Source of the DNA: Burkholderia sp. PAMC 26561
GTDB lineage: Bacteria; Pseudomonadota; Gammaproteobacteria; Burkholderiales; Burkholderiaceae
Direction: 5' to 3'
Assembly: GCF_001557535.2 (NCBI RefSeq)
Contig: NZ_CP014306.1
Location: 1,178,001 to 1,242,000, forward strand
DNA: 64,000 nt
The notes beneath the pieces are model-generated. The model had not been told where the DNA came from. It worked only from the letters and a program-made list of their open reading frames with translations, and made no database searches. Every line of letters begins with the position of its first letter. The stretch's first letter is position 1. The position numbers and the translations under genes were made by a program. Shown one piece after another: positions 57,024 to 64,000 of this stretch.

Positions 57024-58331
57024 TTGAGCACATTGATCGTCCTACTGCCGCCGCGCGATCCGGCGGTGCGCTCCGAAGAATGGAATTTGCCGGAGCTGCC
57101 GTTTTTGCTGCTGGACAAGCGCAACGTCACGCAACGCGCCGGCCGTGCAGCGCTCGGGCTCTTGCCGCGTGCGAGCGCGACGGTGCTGATCGTCGCCGCG
57201 CGCGACTTGTTGCTGACCGCCGCGCTGCTGCCGCCGCTGAAAGGGCCGCGTTTGCGCCAGGCATTGCCGAACGTGGTCGAGGATCAACTGATCCAGGATC
57301 CGCAGACGTGCCACATCGCCGTCGATCCTGTTGCGCTTGCAAGCGGACGGCGCGTGATGGCGGTCATCGACCGCGGCTGGTTCCGCTTCCTGATGGAAGC
57401 GTTCGCGAACGGCGGGCATCGGAATGTGAAAGCCGTGCCCGCGATGCGCTGCCTGCCGCTGCACGAAAGCGATCCCGACGTGCCGAATCCGTTCGTCGCG
57501 GGCGTGCTGGGCGAGGTGATCCCGACCGCGCCCGCGTTGCTTGGCGGCGATGCGCTGACGCTGCCGCCGAACGCGGCGCCACGCGTGGAGATCGCGATAG
57601 CGCGCGGCGAACACGCGGCGCTGGGCGAAGGCCTCGCAATTCCCGCCGATGCCGTCACGACCACGCTCGGCGCACTCGCCGGCGCGCAGCCCATGACGCT
57701 CTATACCTTGCGCGATGTACCCGGCGCGGAGCCGCGGCTTGCATCGGTTTCTTCCCGCGCGGCCATTCCCGGCGCAGAACCGCTGCCGTTCGAAATCCTC
57801 GCGCGCAACGCGCTCACCAACCGCTTCGACCTGTGCCAGTTCGAGTTTGCCGCGCAGCCGTGGCGGCTCGACCGCGCGACCATGCGGCGCCTGAAGGTAC
57901 CGGTGGCGCTGCTGGCCGGGGCGCTGATCGTGTCGATGATCGGGATCAACATCCAGTGGATCCAGCTCGCGCGCCAACGCGACGCGATCAATGCGCAGAT
58001 GACCGAGCTGCTGCTGAACACGTTCCCGAAAACCACCGTCGTGCTCGATGCACCCGACCAGATGGCGCGTCAGCTCGACCGGCTGCGGCTGGCGTCGGGA
58101 CAATTGTCGCCGTCGGATTTCCTGTCCATCGCCGATTCATTCGCACGCGCGCTCGGGCCCATTCCGGTGAACGGCATCGCGGCGCTGGATTACCACGACA
58201 GGAAGCTCGACGTGACCTTCAAGCCTGAAACCAAGGTCGATCCTGGTTTGCAACGGCGTCTGGTTGCGAACGGACTAACGGGCGCGATCGACACCAACAC
58301 GGGCAAGTGGTCCGTCAGGAGCGGCCAATGA
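57024..58331 (+). CDS. gspL: Type II secretion protein GspL
   Basis: 435 residues, TTG start with AGAGAGCGG upstream. A cytoplasmic actin-like domain that recruits GspE (residues 1 to about 285), one membrane helix (about 293-312, VPVALLAGALIVSMIGINIQ), and a short periplasmic ferredoxin-like part. The last four bases overlap gspM. Confidence 0.92.
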   Translation: MSTLIVLLPPRDPAVRSEEWNLPELPFLLLDKRNVTQRAGRAALGLLPRASATVLIVAARDLLLTAALLPPLKGPRLRQALPNVVEDQLIQDPQTCHIAVDPVALASGRRVMAVIDRGWFRFLMEAFANGGHRNVKAVPAMRCLPLHESDPDVPNPFVAGVLGEVIPTAPALLGGDALTLPPNAAPRVEIAIARGEHAALGEGLAIPADAVTTTLGALAGAQPMTLYTLRDVPGAEPRLASVSSRAAIPGAEPLPFEILARNALTNRFDLCQFEFAAQPWRLDRATMRRLKVPVALLAGALIVSMIGINIQWIQLARQRDAINAQMTELLLNTFPKTTVVLDAPDQMARQLDRLRLASGQLSPSDFLSIADSFARALGPIPVNGIAALDYHDRKLDVTFKPETKVDPGLQRRLVANGLTGAIDTNTGKWSVRSGQ

Positions 58332-58831
58332 AACAGGCAATCACCGATACCGCAAACGAGTTCTGGTCCGCCCGGACCCAGCGCGAAAAGACCATCCTGA
58401 TGTGGGGCGGCGCTGCGCTGGCTATCGTCATTGTGTATCTCGTGTTGTGGGCGCCCGCGTATGAAGGCCGCGCGCGCTTGCGTGAATCGCTGCCGCGCAT
58501 GCAGGCCCAGCTCGCGCAGATGACAGCGCAGGCCAATGAAGCGCGTTCGCTGACCGGCAGCGCGCAAGGCGTCACGCCGACGGGCGGCGCGCTGCGCGAT
58601 GCGCTGACCAAGTCCCTCGCCGACAACAACATGCCCGCGACGCAAGTTCAGGTCGTCGGTTCGGCCGTGCAGTTCCAGTTGAAGAACGTGTCGTTCCCCG
58701 AGTGGACCGTCTGGCTCGACGATGTCCGCAAGCAATACAAGGTGCAGGTCAACGAGGCGCACATTACGGCGCAAAAACCCGATGGCCAGGTGGATCTGAC
58801 GGCATCGCTGCAACCGGCCCAGGGACAATGA
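58328..58831 (+). CDS. gspM: Type II secretion protein GspM
   Basis: 167 residues. A short cytoplasmic part with FWSARTQREKTILMWG, one membrane helix (about 23-44), then a periplasmic coiled-coil and ferredoxin-like domain (LPRMQAQLAQMTAQANEARS). Binds GspL. Overlaps gspL and gspN by four bases each (ATGA). Confidence 0.92.
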   Translation: MKQAITDTANEFWSARTQREKTILMWGGAALAIVIVYLVLWAPAYEGRARLRESLPRMQAQLAQMTAQANEARSLTGSAQGVTPTGGALRDALTKSLADNNMPATQVQVVGSAVQFQLKNVSFPEWTVWLDDVRKQYKVQVNEAHITAQKPDGQVDLTASLQPAQGQ

Positions 58832-59619
58832 ACCACGGAACACGACGGCTTCTCGCTGCCTGGCCGTGGTTGGCGGTGGCGGTTGCATCGGTGATCGTCA
58901 CGTTGTTGGTCATGCTGCCGGCCGCGTGGATCGTGCCGCAGTTCGGCAAGAACACGGGCGGTCACGTCAATCTGGTCGACCCGGCCGGTTCGCTCTGGAA
59001 AGGCTCAGCCACGTTGATGCTCGCAACCGGCGGCGGCGGCGAAGGCGCGACCTTGCTGCCGGGACGCATTGAATGGCGTACCGCTTTCTGGCCGTTGTTC
59101 ACCGGGCACGTGCGCATGCAAATGGGCCAGACGGATGCGATGCCGGACCCGGTTCTCGTCGATGCAAGCCCGAAACAGTCGACGCTTTCTTCCGGCTCCA
59201 TCGCGGTGCCGGCGAGTTTGCTCAGCGGTCTTGGGGCACCGTTCAATACACTCGATCCGGACGGCAACGTGCGTCTGACGTGGACCGACTGGCGCGTGCT
59301 GGGACGCAACACCTATGGGCAGGTGATCGTGACGCTGGACGACATGTCGTCACGTGTCTCGCGCGTGAAGCCGCTCGGGTCGTATCGCGTGGTGTTTCAA
59401 GCGGAAGGACAGGCGGGCACGATCAACCTGACAACGACGCGCGGGCCGTTGATGCTGACCGGGCAGGGGGCGGTAGCGCAGGGCTCTAGCACGTTCAGCG
59501 GCGTGGCGACATCGGCGCCGGAAGCGCGCGAGAACCTGGCAGGACTTCTGAACCTGCTTGGCCGCCATACCGGCCCGGATACCGTCGAGCTGACGTTGAA
59601 CCGGTCAGGCGCGCCTTGA
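58828..59619 (+). CDS. gspN: Type II secretion protein GspN
   Basis: 263 residues. One N-terminal membrane helix (WPWLAVAVASVIVTLLVMLP) and a periplasmic beta-rich domain with VNLVDPAGSLWKGSATLMLA and PGRIEWRTAFWPLFTGHVRM, typical of GspN. It is a non-essential member of the system in other bacteria. Last gene of the operon; its stop abuts the stop of the convergent OprM-like gene. Confidence 0.92.
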   Translation: MNHGTRRLLAAWPWLAVAVASVIVTLLVMLPAAWIVPQFGKNTGGHVNLVDPAGSLWKGSATLMLATGGGGEGATLLPGRIEWRTAFWPLFTGHVRMQMGQTDAMPDPVLVDASPKQSTLSSGSIAVPASLLSGLGAPFNTLDPDGNVRLTWTDWRVLGRNTYGQVIVTLDDMSSRVSRVKPLGSYRVVFQAEGQAGTINLTTTRGPLMLTGQGAVAQGSSTFSGVATSAPEARENLAGLLNLLGRHTGPDTVELTLNRSGAP

Positions 59620-61152
59620 TTACTGCTTGGCCAGAACCGAACCGGTATTAAGCCCTGCGCTTGAATCCTGCGTGGAACTGGCGGCCGCGGCGGGCGCCGC
59701 AGAAGTCCCCGTTTCCTCGTTCATCTGCGCGGTTTCCCATCCGCCGCCCAGCGCCTTGATCAACCCGACCGACGACACCATCCGCTGACCCGCGATACTC
59801 GCGAGCTTCTGCTGGGCGGTGAACGCCGTGGTCTGCGCAGTGAGCACGTTGATGAATCCGACCGTGCCTGACTTGTACTGGTTCGTCACGATATCCAGCG
59901 CCTGCTGCGCCGACGCCACCGCCTGCTGCTGAACCACGATCTCGTTGGCGAGAATGCGAATGGACGCGAGGTTGTCCTCGACGTCCTGGAACGCTGTCAG
60001 CACCGCCAGGCGATAAGACGCGACAGACGCGTCATAAGCCGCACGCGCAGCTTCCGTGCGAGCGGCCCGCAGGCCGCCATCGAAGAGCGTGGCTGCGATG
60101 CTCGGCCCGAGCGTCCAGAACTGCGACGGCGCGCGCAGCAACTGCGAGAGCACGGAACTCTGGAATCCGCCCGATGCCGACAGCGTCAACGTCGGGAAAA
60201 ACGCCGCGATCTCCACGCCAATCTGCTCGTTCGCTGCCGCAGCCTTGCGCTCGGCCGAGGCGATGTCCGGCCGCCGCTCCAGAATGGACGATGGCAGATC
60301 GGACGGAATCACGGGCGGGGTTGCATCGAGCGGAGATGCGGCAATGCTGAACGTCGATGCCGGTTCGCCGACCAGCACCGCGATTGCATGTTCGAACTGG
60401 GCGCGCGAAACGCCGTTATCGATGGCCGCCGCCTGCGCCGATTGCAATTGCGTCTGCGCCTGGATCACGTCCGAGCGCGCGATCGTGCCTTGCGCGTACT
60501 GGTTCTGCGTGAGCTGCAAGGTGCGTTGATAGGCGGCGACGGTATCGTCGAGGAGCTTTTGCTGCGCGTCGAGCGAACGCAACTGGAAATATGTTTGTGC
60601 CAGCGTGGCCTGCGCCGAGAGCCGTGCGTTCGCAAGGTCGGCGGCGGCACTTTGCTCGCCGGCACGCTGAGCGTTCACCGTGCGGCTGACCGTGCCCCAA
60701 AGATCCGGTTCCCAAGATGCATCCAGCCCGAGGTTGAAGGCATTGCTCACGCCGCTGCTGGAGAACTGCGAGTTCGTGGACCGATTGCCGGAACCAGAGC
60801 GTGTCCCCGACGCCGATAACCCCACAGTCGGGAAGTACGCGGACCGCGCCTCCGAAACCAGCGCGCGCGCCTGCCGATACGTCGCCGCGAACTGCTCGAT
60901 CGTCTGGTTCGACGTGTTCAGCCGGCCTTCGAGGTCGTTGAGTTGCGCGTCGTTGAAAATGGTCCACCAGTTCCCACGGTCGATACGGTCAGCCGGTTGC
61001 GCAACCTTCCAGCCTTCGGGCGCCTCCTTGTAGGCGGCGGGAATGGCAGCGTCGGGGCGTGTGTAATTCGGCCCGACGGCACAGCCGGCAAGCGCCAACA
61101 CCACGACAAGCGCGGATCGTCGATAAAACACGGGGATTCGGGTGTACGGCAT
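59620..61152 (-). CDS. OprM/NodT-family outer-membrane efflux lipoprotein
   Basis: Trimeric outer-membrane channel of tripartite efflux pumps. 510 residues from ATG 61152 (MPYTRIPVFYRRSALVVVLA), with lipobox LAGC giving a lipidated Cys24. Two repeated efflux domains follow (WWTIFNDAQLNDLEGRLNTS in the first, ILERRPDIASAERKAAAANE opening the second). The C-terminal tail is Ala/Ser-rich. No inner-membrane pump or adaptor gene lies next to it here. The start is not certain; an upstream ATG at 61191 is open. Confidence 0.93.
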   Translation of the reverse strand: MPYTRIPVFYRRSALVVVLALAGCAVGPNYTRPDAAIPAAYKEAPEGWKVAQPADRIDRGNWWTIFNDAQLNDLEGRLNTSNQTIEQFAATYRQARALVSEARSAYFPTVGLSASGTRSGSGNRSTNSQFSSSGVSNAFNLGLDASWEPDLWGTVSRTVNAQRAGEQSAAADLANARLSAQATLAQTYFQLRSLDAQQKLLDDTVAAYQRTLQLTQNQYAQGTIARSDVIQAQTQLQSAQAAAIDNGVSRAQFEHAIAVLVGEPASTFSIAASPLDATPPVIPSDLPSSILERRPDIASAERKAAAANEQIGVEIAAFFPTLTLSASGGFQSSVLSQLLRAPSQFWTLGPSIAATLFDGGLRAARTEAARAAYDASVASYRLAVLTAFQDVEDNLASIRILANEIVVQQQAVASAQQALDIVTNQYKSGTVGFINVLTAQTTAFTAQQKLASIAGQRMVSSVGLIKALGGGWETAQMNEETGTSAAPAAAASSTQDSSAGLNTGSVLAKQ

Positions 61153-61351
61153 CTGCTCTGGATTCCTGTCGGAGGCTGCGCGTTCCGGCAAGGCAATGGC
61201 GCCAGGCGAAACGGGTCCGAAATGGTAACTGAATGCGCGCGCAAGGCGCGCATTTGGGCAGACGTAAGGGTAACGGCTTGAAAGGAAACTGGGTTTACGC
61301 GTGTCGCGGATTCAGTTACGAGCCGTTACGCCGCGCAGTGATGCGCTTGCT

Positions 61352-61612
61352 TCAAGCGTCGCAGCGCTTCGGACTGCACAGCAGGGGCTTGGCGACGGTT
61401 GCCGCCGGCTTCGCAGACTTGCGCATCTGTCGATTTTCGAACCACGCCGCACCCAATACGACAAACGATCCGCCCGGCAGCAAAAACACGATCACGTAGA
61501 GCGCGAGTTTCCACGAACTCAGGTTCGGCGGAAGGATGTGCAGCAGTGCAGAGCTGACTGACTGGCCGAAGCGTCGGCCGAGGAGGCGGGTAGTTTGGGC
61601 AGCGCGGTTCAT
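61352..61612 (-). CDS. Small membrane protein of unknown function
   Basis: 86 residues from ATG 61612 (MNRAAQTTRLLGRRFGQSVS), with one strong hydrophobic helix (LALYVIVFLLPGGSFVVLGA, about residues 35-54) and a basic tail (RQMRKSAKP). I do not recognise a domain. The topology suggests a single-pass inner-membrane protein. Alternative ATGs lie 4 and 14 codons upstream. It stands 199 bases upstream of the OprM-like gene in the same direction. Confidence 0.6.
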   Translation of the reverse strand: MNRAAQTTRLLGRRFGQSVSSALLHILPPNLSSWKLALYVIVFLLPGGSFVVLGAAWFENRQMRKSAKPAATVAKPLLCSPKRCDA

Positions 61613-62005
61613 CGGTAAATCCATATGCGCATCGAAATTTTTCGATGCTTTCAATCGGTCAGAACATAGTCTCGGGTGGCGCCTTGGCGCGTAACTCGGT
61701 GCTTATAATAATATTGACTATGCAATCGATTTTCAAGACGGATAGCTTGCGATATTTTTCGATGTTGTTTTTCCGTCTTGGCGCCCGGGCAGCGGGCGAG
61801 ACTGTGGACCATAAGGGAGATAACCCTTGTTGCCGCGCGGTTGGCCGAGTTTGTGGAACTTCGTGCTCATGTTGAGTCACTTTGTTTCGCATTGGTCGGC
61901 CAGCGAATCGGAAAAAACCGCCTTCGGACGAAAGTATGCCTATGCAAGTGTTTTGGCTATCGAGCCTATAGGGTTGTTCTGGGGGCGTTTGGGCAAGTCA
62001 GATGT
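61613..62005. other. Non-coding region between small membrane protein and lipoprotein genes
   Basis: About 390 bases. It includes an AT-rich stretch with TATAAT at 61704-61709 that could be a promoter in either direction. No gene is supportable. Confidence 0.45.
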
Positions 62006-62036
62006 GAAAAAGCCGCGTTCCTTTTCCGAACGCGGC
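62006..62036 (-). terminator. Intrinsic terminator of the lipoprotein gene
   Basis: GCCGCGTTC (62012-62020) pairs with GAACGCGGC (62028-62036), loop of seven bases; TTTTT follows on the minus strand. Located 26 bases after the lipoprotein stop. Confidence 0.87.
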
Positions 62037-62061
62037 CCTGTTTCTCTGGAGTTGCTTCAGG

Positions 62062-62637
62062 TTATTCAGGCGTCTGGCTCTGGCCTGACTGACCCGGTTG
62101 ATTGTCGAGCGTCGGGGGCATTGCCTGCACGGGCATCGCGGGCGGTATCGGCTTGGTAGGTGGCGCCGGTGAGACCGGGGGCAATGCATTGCCGGATGCC
62201 GTGGCGCCGGACCGCGTACCCATTTGCGATGGACCGCCACGCACAAACTGCTTGAAGTCCGCGCCGGCCTTCCAGGGGTTCGGTTCGCAGCCGAGCATGT
62301 TGTCGCAATGCGCTGCAAAGCCGATGGTCGCTGTGCCCTCGTTGCTGGGCGTCTTGGTGATCTGGTAGGCGAGAGCGCGTTTTCCGCCCGACGGACCTGT
62401 TGTCTGGATGATCGAATCGGTGACCGTCTGCAGCTTGTATTCCGAATGGTTGGTCACCCAGACTTGCGCGCGGCCCCACCACGCGTCGCATTCGGCCTTG
62501 TTCGTGCAAGTGAGCGGCGCCGTGGCCTGTTCCATGGTTTCGCCGGCAATCTGGCCGTTCGTCGAACACCCTCCGAGCAGCGCGAATGCCACCGCGGCAC
62601 CAGCCATACCCGTCGTTTTCATCAAGTTTGTTTTCAT
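62062..62637 (-). CDS. Conserved-type lipoprotein of unknown function
   Basis: 191 residues from ATG 62637, which has AAGGAG eight bases upstream. Signal peptide MKTNLMKTTGMAGAAVAFAL with lipobox LGGC. The mature part has two cysteine pairs (LTCTNKAECDAWW and AAHCDNMLGCEPNPW), which may form disulphides, and a Pro-rich tail (SPAPPTKPIPPAMPV, then QPGQSGQSQ). I cannot assign a function. Monocistronic, between gshA and a terminator. Confidence 0.85.
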   Translation of the reverse strand: MKTNLMKTTGMAGAAVAFALLGGCSTNGQIAGETMEQATAPLTCTNKAECDAWWGRAQVWVTNHSEYKLQTVTDSIIQTTGPSGGKRALAYQITKTPSNEGTATIGFAAHCDNMLGCEPNPWKAGADFKQFVRGGPSQMGTRSGATASGNALPPVSPAPPTKPIPPAMPVQAMPPTLDNQPGQSGQSQTPE

Positions 62638-62840
62638 GTTCCCCGCTCCTTTATTAGCGTTCAGCCGGTCGGTCACGCTCGTAGAAGCAGGAGCGCGGAA
62701 CGGCCAAATCTGATTCGTCGCTAATTTCAGACCCGATGCAAGCACGAGCGTTTCCGTGCGTTGCGTCCTGTTGCAAAACCAGTAAGGGTTGCCGCTGGTG
62801 AAGACTCGCGGCGCGGGAAAAGCTGCTTGAACGGTCTGGA

Positions 62841-64000
62841 CTAGACGCTGATGCGGTTTAGCGTATAAGCCCGATACGCGCCGACGAATGCATCGAACGA
62901 ACCAATTTCATCGCGTTCGATTCTTGCCTGATCCTCCAGCGACTTGGCCGCGAGCGCTTCTAGCTCGCGCGCGACTTCCGGCTCGAGCGGCCGGCTGCGG
63001 AAATGATCGGCGTGCTTTTCGCTCAGTTCGAGCGCGAAAGCGTCGAAGCTTTGGCCGCGCTCGCGCATGATCGACAGCACCTGCGCGGACGGTGTCAGCG
63101 ATACATCCGCCAGCCGTGCCCGCTGGGCATCGAGCGCGAGGATGTGCTCATTGATACCGTGCAGTTTGTCCAGCGCCCGCGCGACCGGCTCGATTGCGTC
63201 CAGCAACTCGCCGGCCCAGCCTTGCATGGGCACTTCCCGGCCATCGCGAGCCAGCGTCAGGCCCGGCTTACGGCCTTCCTTCGTGATGCGCGCGAAGTTT
63301 TCATTGGCTTCTTCATTGGCGGGGCGCGGCAACAGCGGACTGTCTTCAAGCGCGCAATACAACAAATACGCGTCCATGAAACGCGATGTCTGCAGCGAGA
63401 TCCCGGTCGGCTCGAACGGATCGATATCGAGGCAACGCACTTCGATGTACTGCACGCCGCGCGACGACAACGCATGCAACGGCCGTTCTCCCGGCTGCGT
63501 GACGCGCTTCGGCCGGATGGTCGAGTAGAACTCGTTCTCGATCTGCAGTACGTTCGTGTTGATCTGAATCCATTCGCCGTCGCGCTGCGTGCCGATGGCT
63601 TCATACGGCGGATGAGGCTCGCTGACCGCCTTGGCGAGCACATCGAGATAACCGTCGAGCGTATCGTAGCTAGGCAGCAGCGCGGCTTGCGCCGGGTTGT
63701 TCGTGTAACCGAGATCGCTCATGCGCAGGCTGGTTGCGTAGGGCAGATAAAGCGTGGTTGCATCCAACGTGTCGAGCGTATTCGGGCGGTCACGCAGGAA
63801 CTGGCGGTTCAGCGCCGGCGACGCGCCGAACAGGTACATGAGCAGCCAGCTCGTGCGCCGGAAGTTGCGGATCAGCGCGAAATAGCGCTCGGACTGGAAA
63901 TCGACCATGTGCGTGGTGCTGCGGCCGTCGAGTGCGGCCCACGCGCGCCACACGTCTTCGTGCAGCGAATAGTTGTAGTGGATCCCGGCAATACATTGCA
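62841..64000 (-). CDS. gshA: Glutamate-cysteine ligase, 5' end outside window
   Basis: First enzyme of glutathione synthesis, joining glutamate and cysteine with ATP. At least 386 residues of the E. coli-type (about 520-residue) family are present; the frame is open to base 64000, so the N-terminus lies outside. Family marks: CIAGIHYNYSLHEDVW at the edge, FALIRNFRRTSWLLMYLFGA, LRMSDLGYTN, PKRVTQPGERPLHALSSRGV and EVRCLDIDPFEPTGIS. The C-terminus is complete (AYRAYTLNRISV). Confidence 0.96.
   Translation of the reverse strand, partial: QCIAGIHYNYSLHEDVWRAWAALDGRSTTHMVDFQSERYFALIRNFRRTSWLLMYLFGASPALNRQFLRDRPNTLDTLDATTLYLPYATSLRMSDLGYTNNPAQAALLPSYDTLDGYLDVLAKAVSEPHPPYEAIGTQRDGEWIQINTNVLQIENEFYSTIRPKRVTQPGERPLHALSSRGVQYIEVRCLDIDPFEPTGISLQTSRFMDAYLLYCALEDSPLLPRPANEEANENFARITKEGRKPGLTLARDGREVPMQGWAGELLDAIEPVARALDKLHGINEHILALDAQRARLADVSLTPSAQVLSIMRERGQSFDAFALELSEKHADHFRSRPLEPEVARELEALAAKSLEDQARIERDEIGSFDAFVGAYRAYTLNRISV

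Overview
The window is about 64 kb of GC-rich DNA that reads as the origin-proximal part of the main chromosome of a Burkholderiaceae bacterium (Burkholderia, Paraburkholderia or Caballeronia type). This rests on the atpIBEFHAGDC operon next to mnmG-rsmG-parA-parB, perfect universal parS sites, a type II secretion cluster in the order gspD-E-F-C-G-H-I-J-K-L-M-N, and a proteobacterial gshA. The genus is an inference from gene order and protein character; no database was searched. I saw no tRNA, rRNA, IS element, prophage or CRISPR array.

Layout. 1-1563: 3'-truncated acyl-CoA synthetase. 1753-9533: complete F1Fo ATP synthase operon on the minus strand, closed by a strong terminator. 9805-15393: mnmG, rsmG, parA, parB and an anion-permease gene, all minus. 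15545-27050: two branched-chain amino-acid/amide type (HAAT) ABC transporter clusters. The first has a fused LivM-LivG protein and two tandem binding proteins. The second has the order G-F-K-H-M and an arginine in place of the Walker A lysine of LivF. 27396-38127: accessory and metabolic genes (GMC oxidoreductase with divergent LysR regulator, CYTH protein, Lrp regulator, phhB, two-component system, SET-domain methyltransferase, old yellow enzyme, MOSC protein, class I glutamine amidotransferase). 38391-44673: MarR-type regulator, YbdK ligase, CPA2 antiporter and MnmC. 45133-47306: HU protein, a COG0523 GTPase and a small lytic transglycosylase. 47988-59619: the general secretory pathway operon. 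59620-64000: orphan OprM-like channel, small membrane protein, a lipoprotein, and gshA running off the right edge.

The most striking structure is in two non-coding gaps, at 39.4-39.65 kb and 42.56-42.83 kb. They contain the same element of about 90 bp in inverted orientation: a DnaA box, a 21-bp spacer with GTTAAC, a DnaA-trio-like run (CTACTATTA or CTACTACTA), then an AT-rich or TATAC-rich tract. Further DnaA boxes lie on the outer side of each copy. The two presumed unwinding regions therefore face each other across ybdK and the antiporter gene. Together with the nearby parABS system (about 24-29 kb away) and the mostly minus-strand gene orientation to the left, this looks like a bipartite chromosomal origin that is not next to dnaA.

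Functional links. ParA, ParB and two perfect parS sites form the segregation system for this origin region; one parS lies within the hairpin of a transcription terminator. MnmG makes the cmnm5 modification of tRNA U34, which the oxidase half of MnmC further processes, but the methyltransferase half of MnmC here has lost its cofactor and catalytic motifs. The Gsp proteins build one type II secretion machine; the prepilin peptidase GspO is not in the window. Several other proteins depart from their families at key residues: a COG0523 GTPase without CxCC, a LivF with GRNGAGRT, and a MarR protein with a four-cysteine tail.
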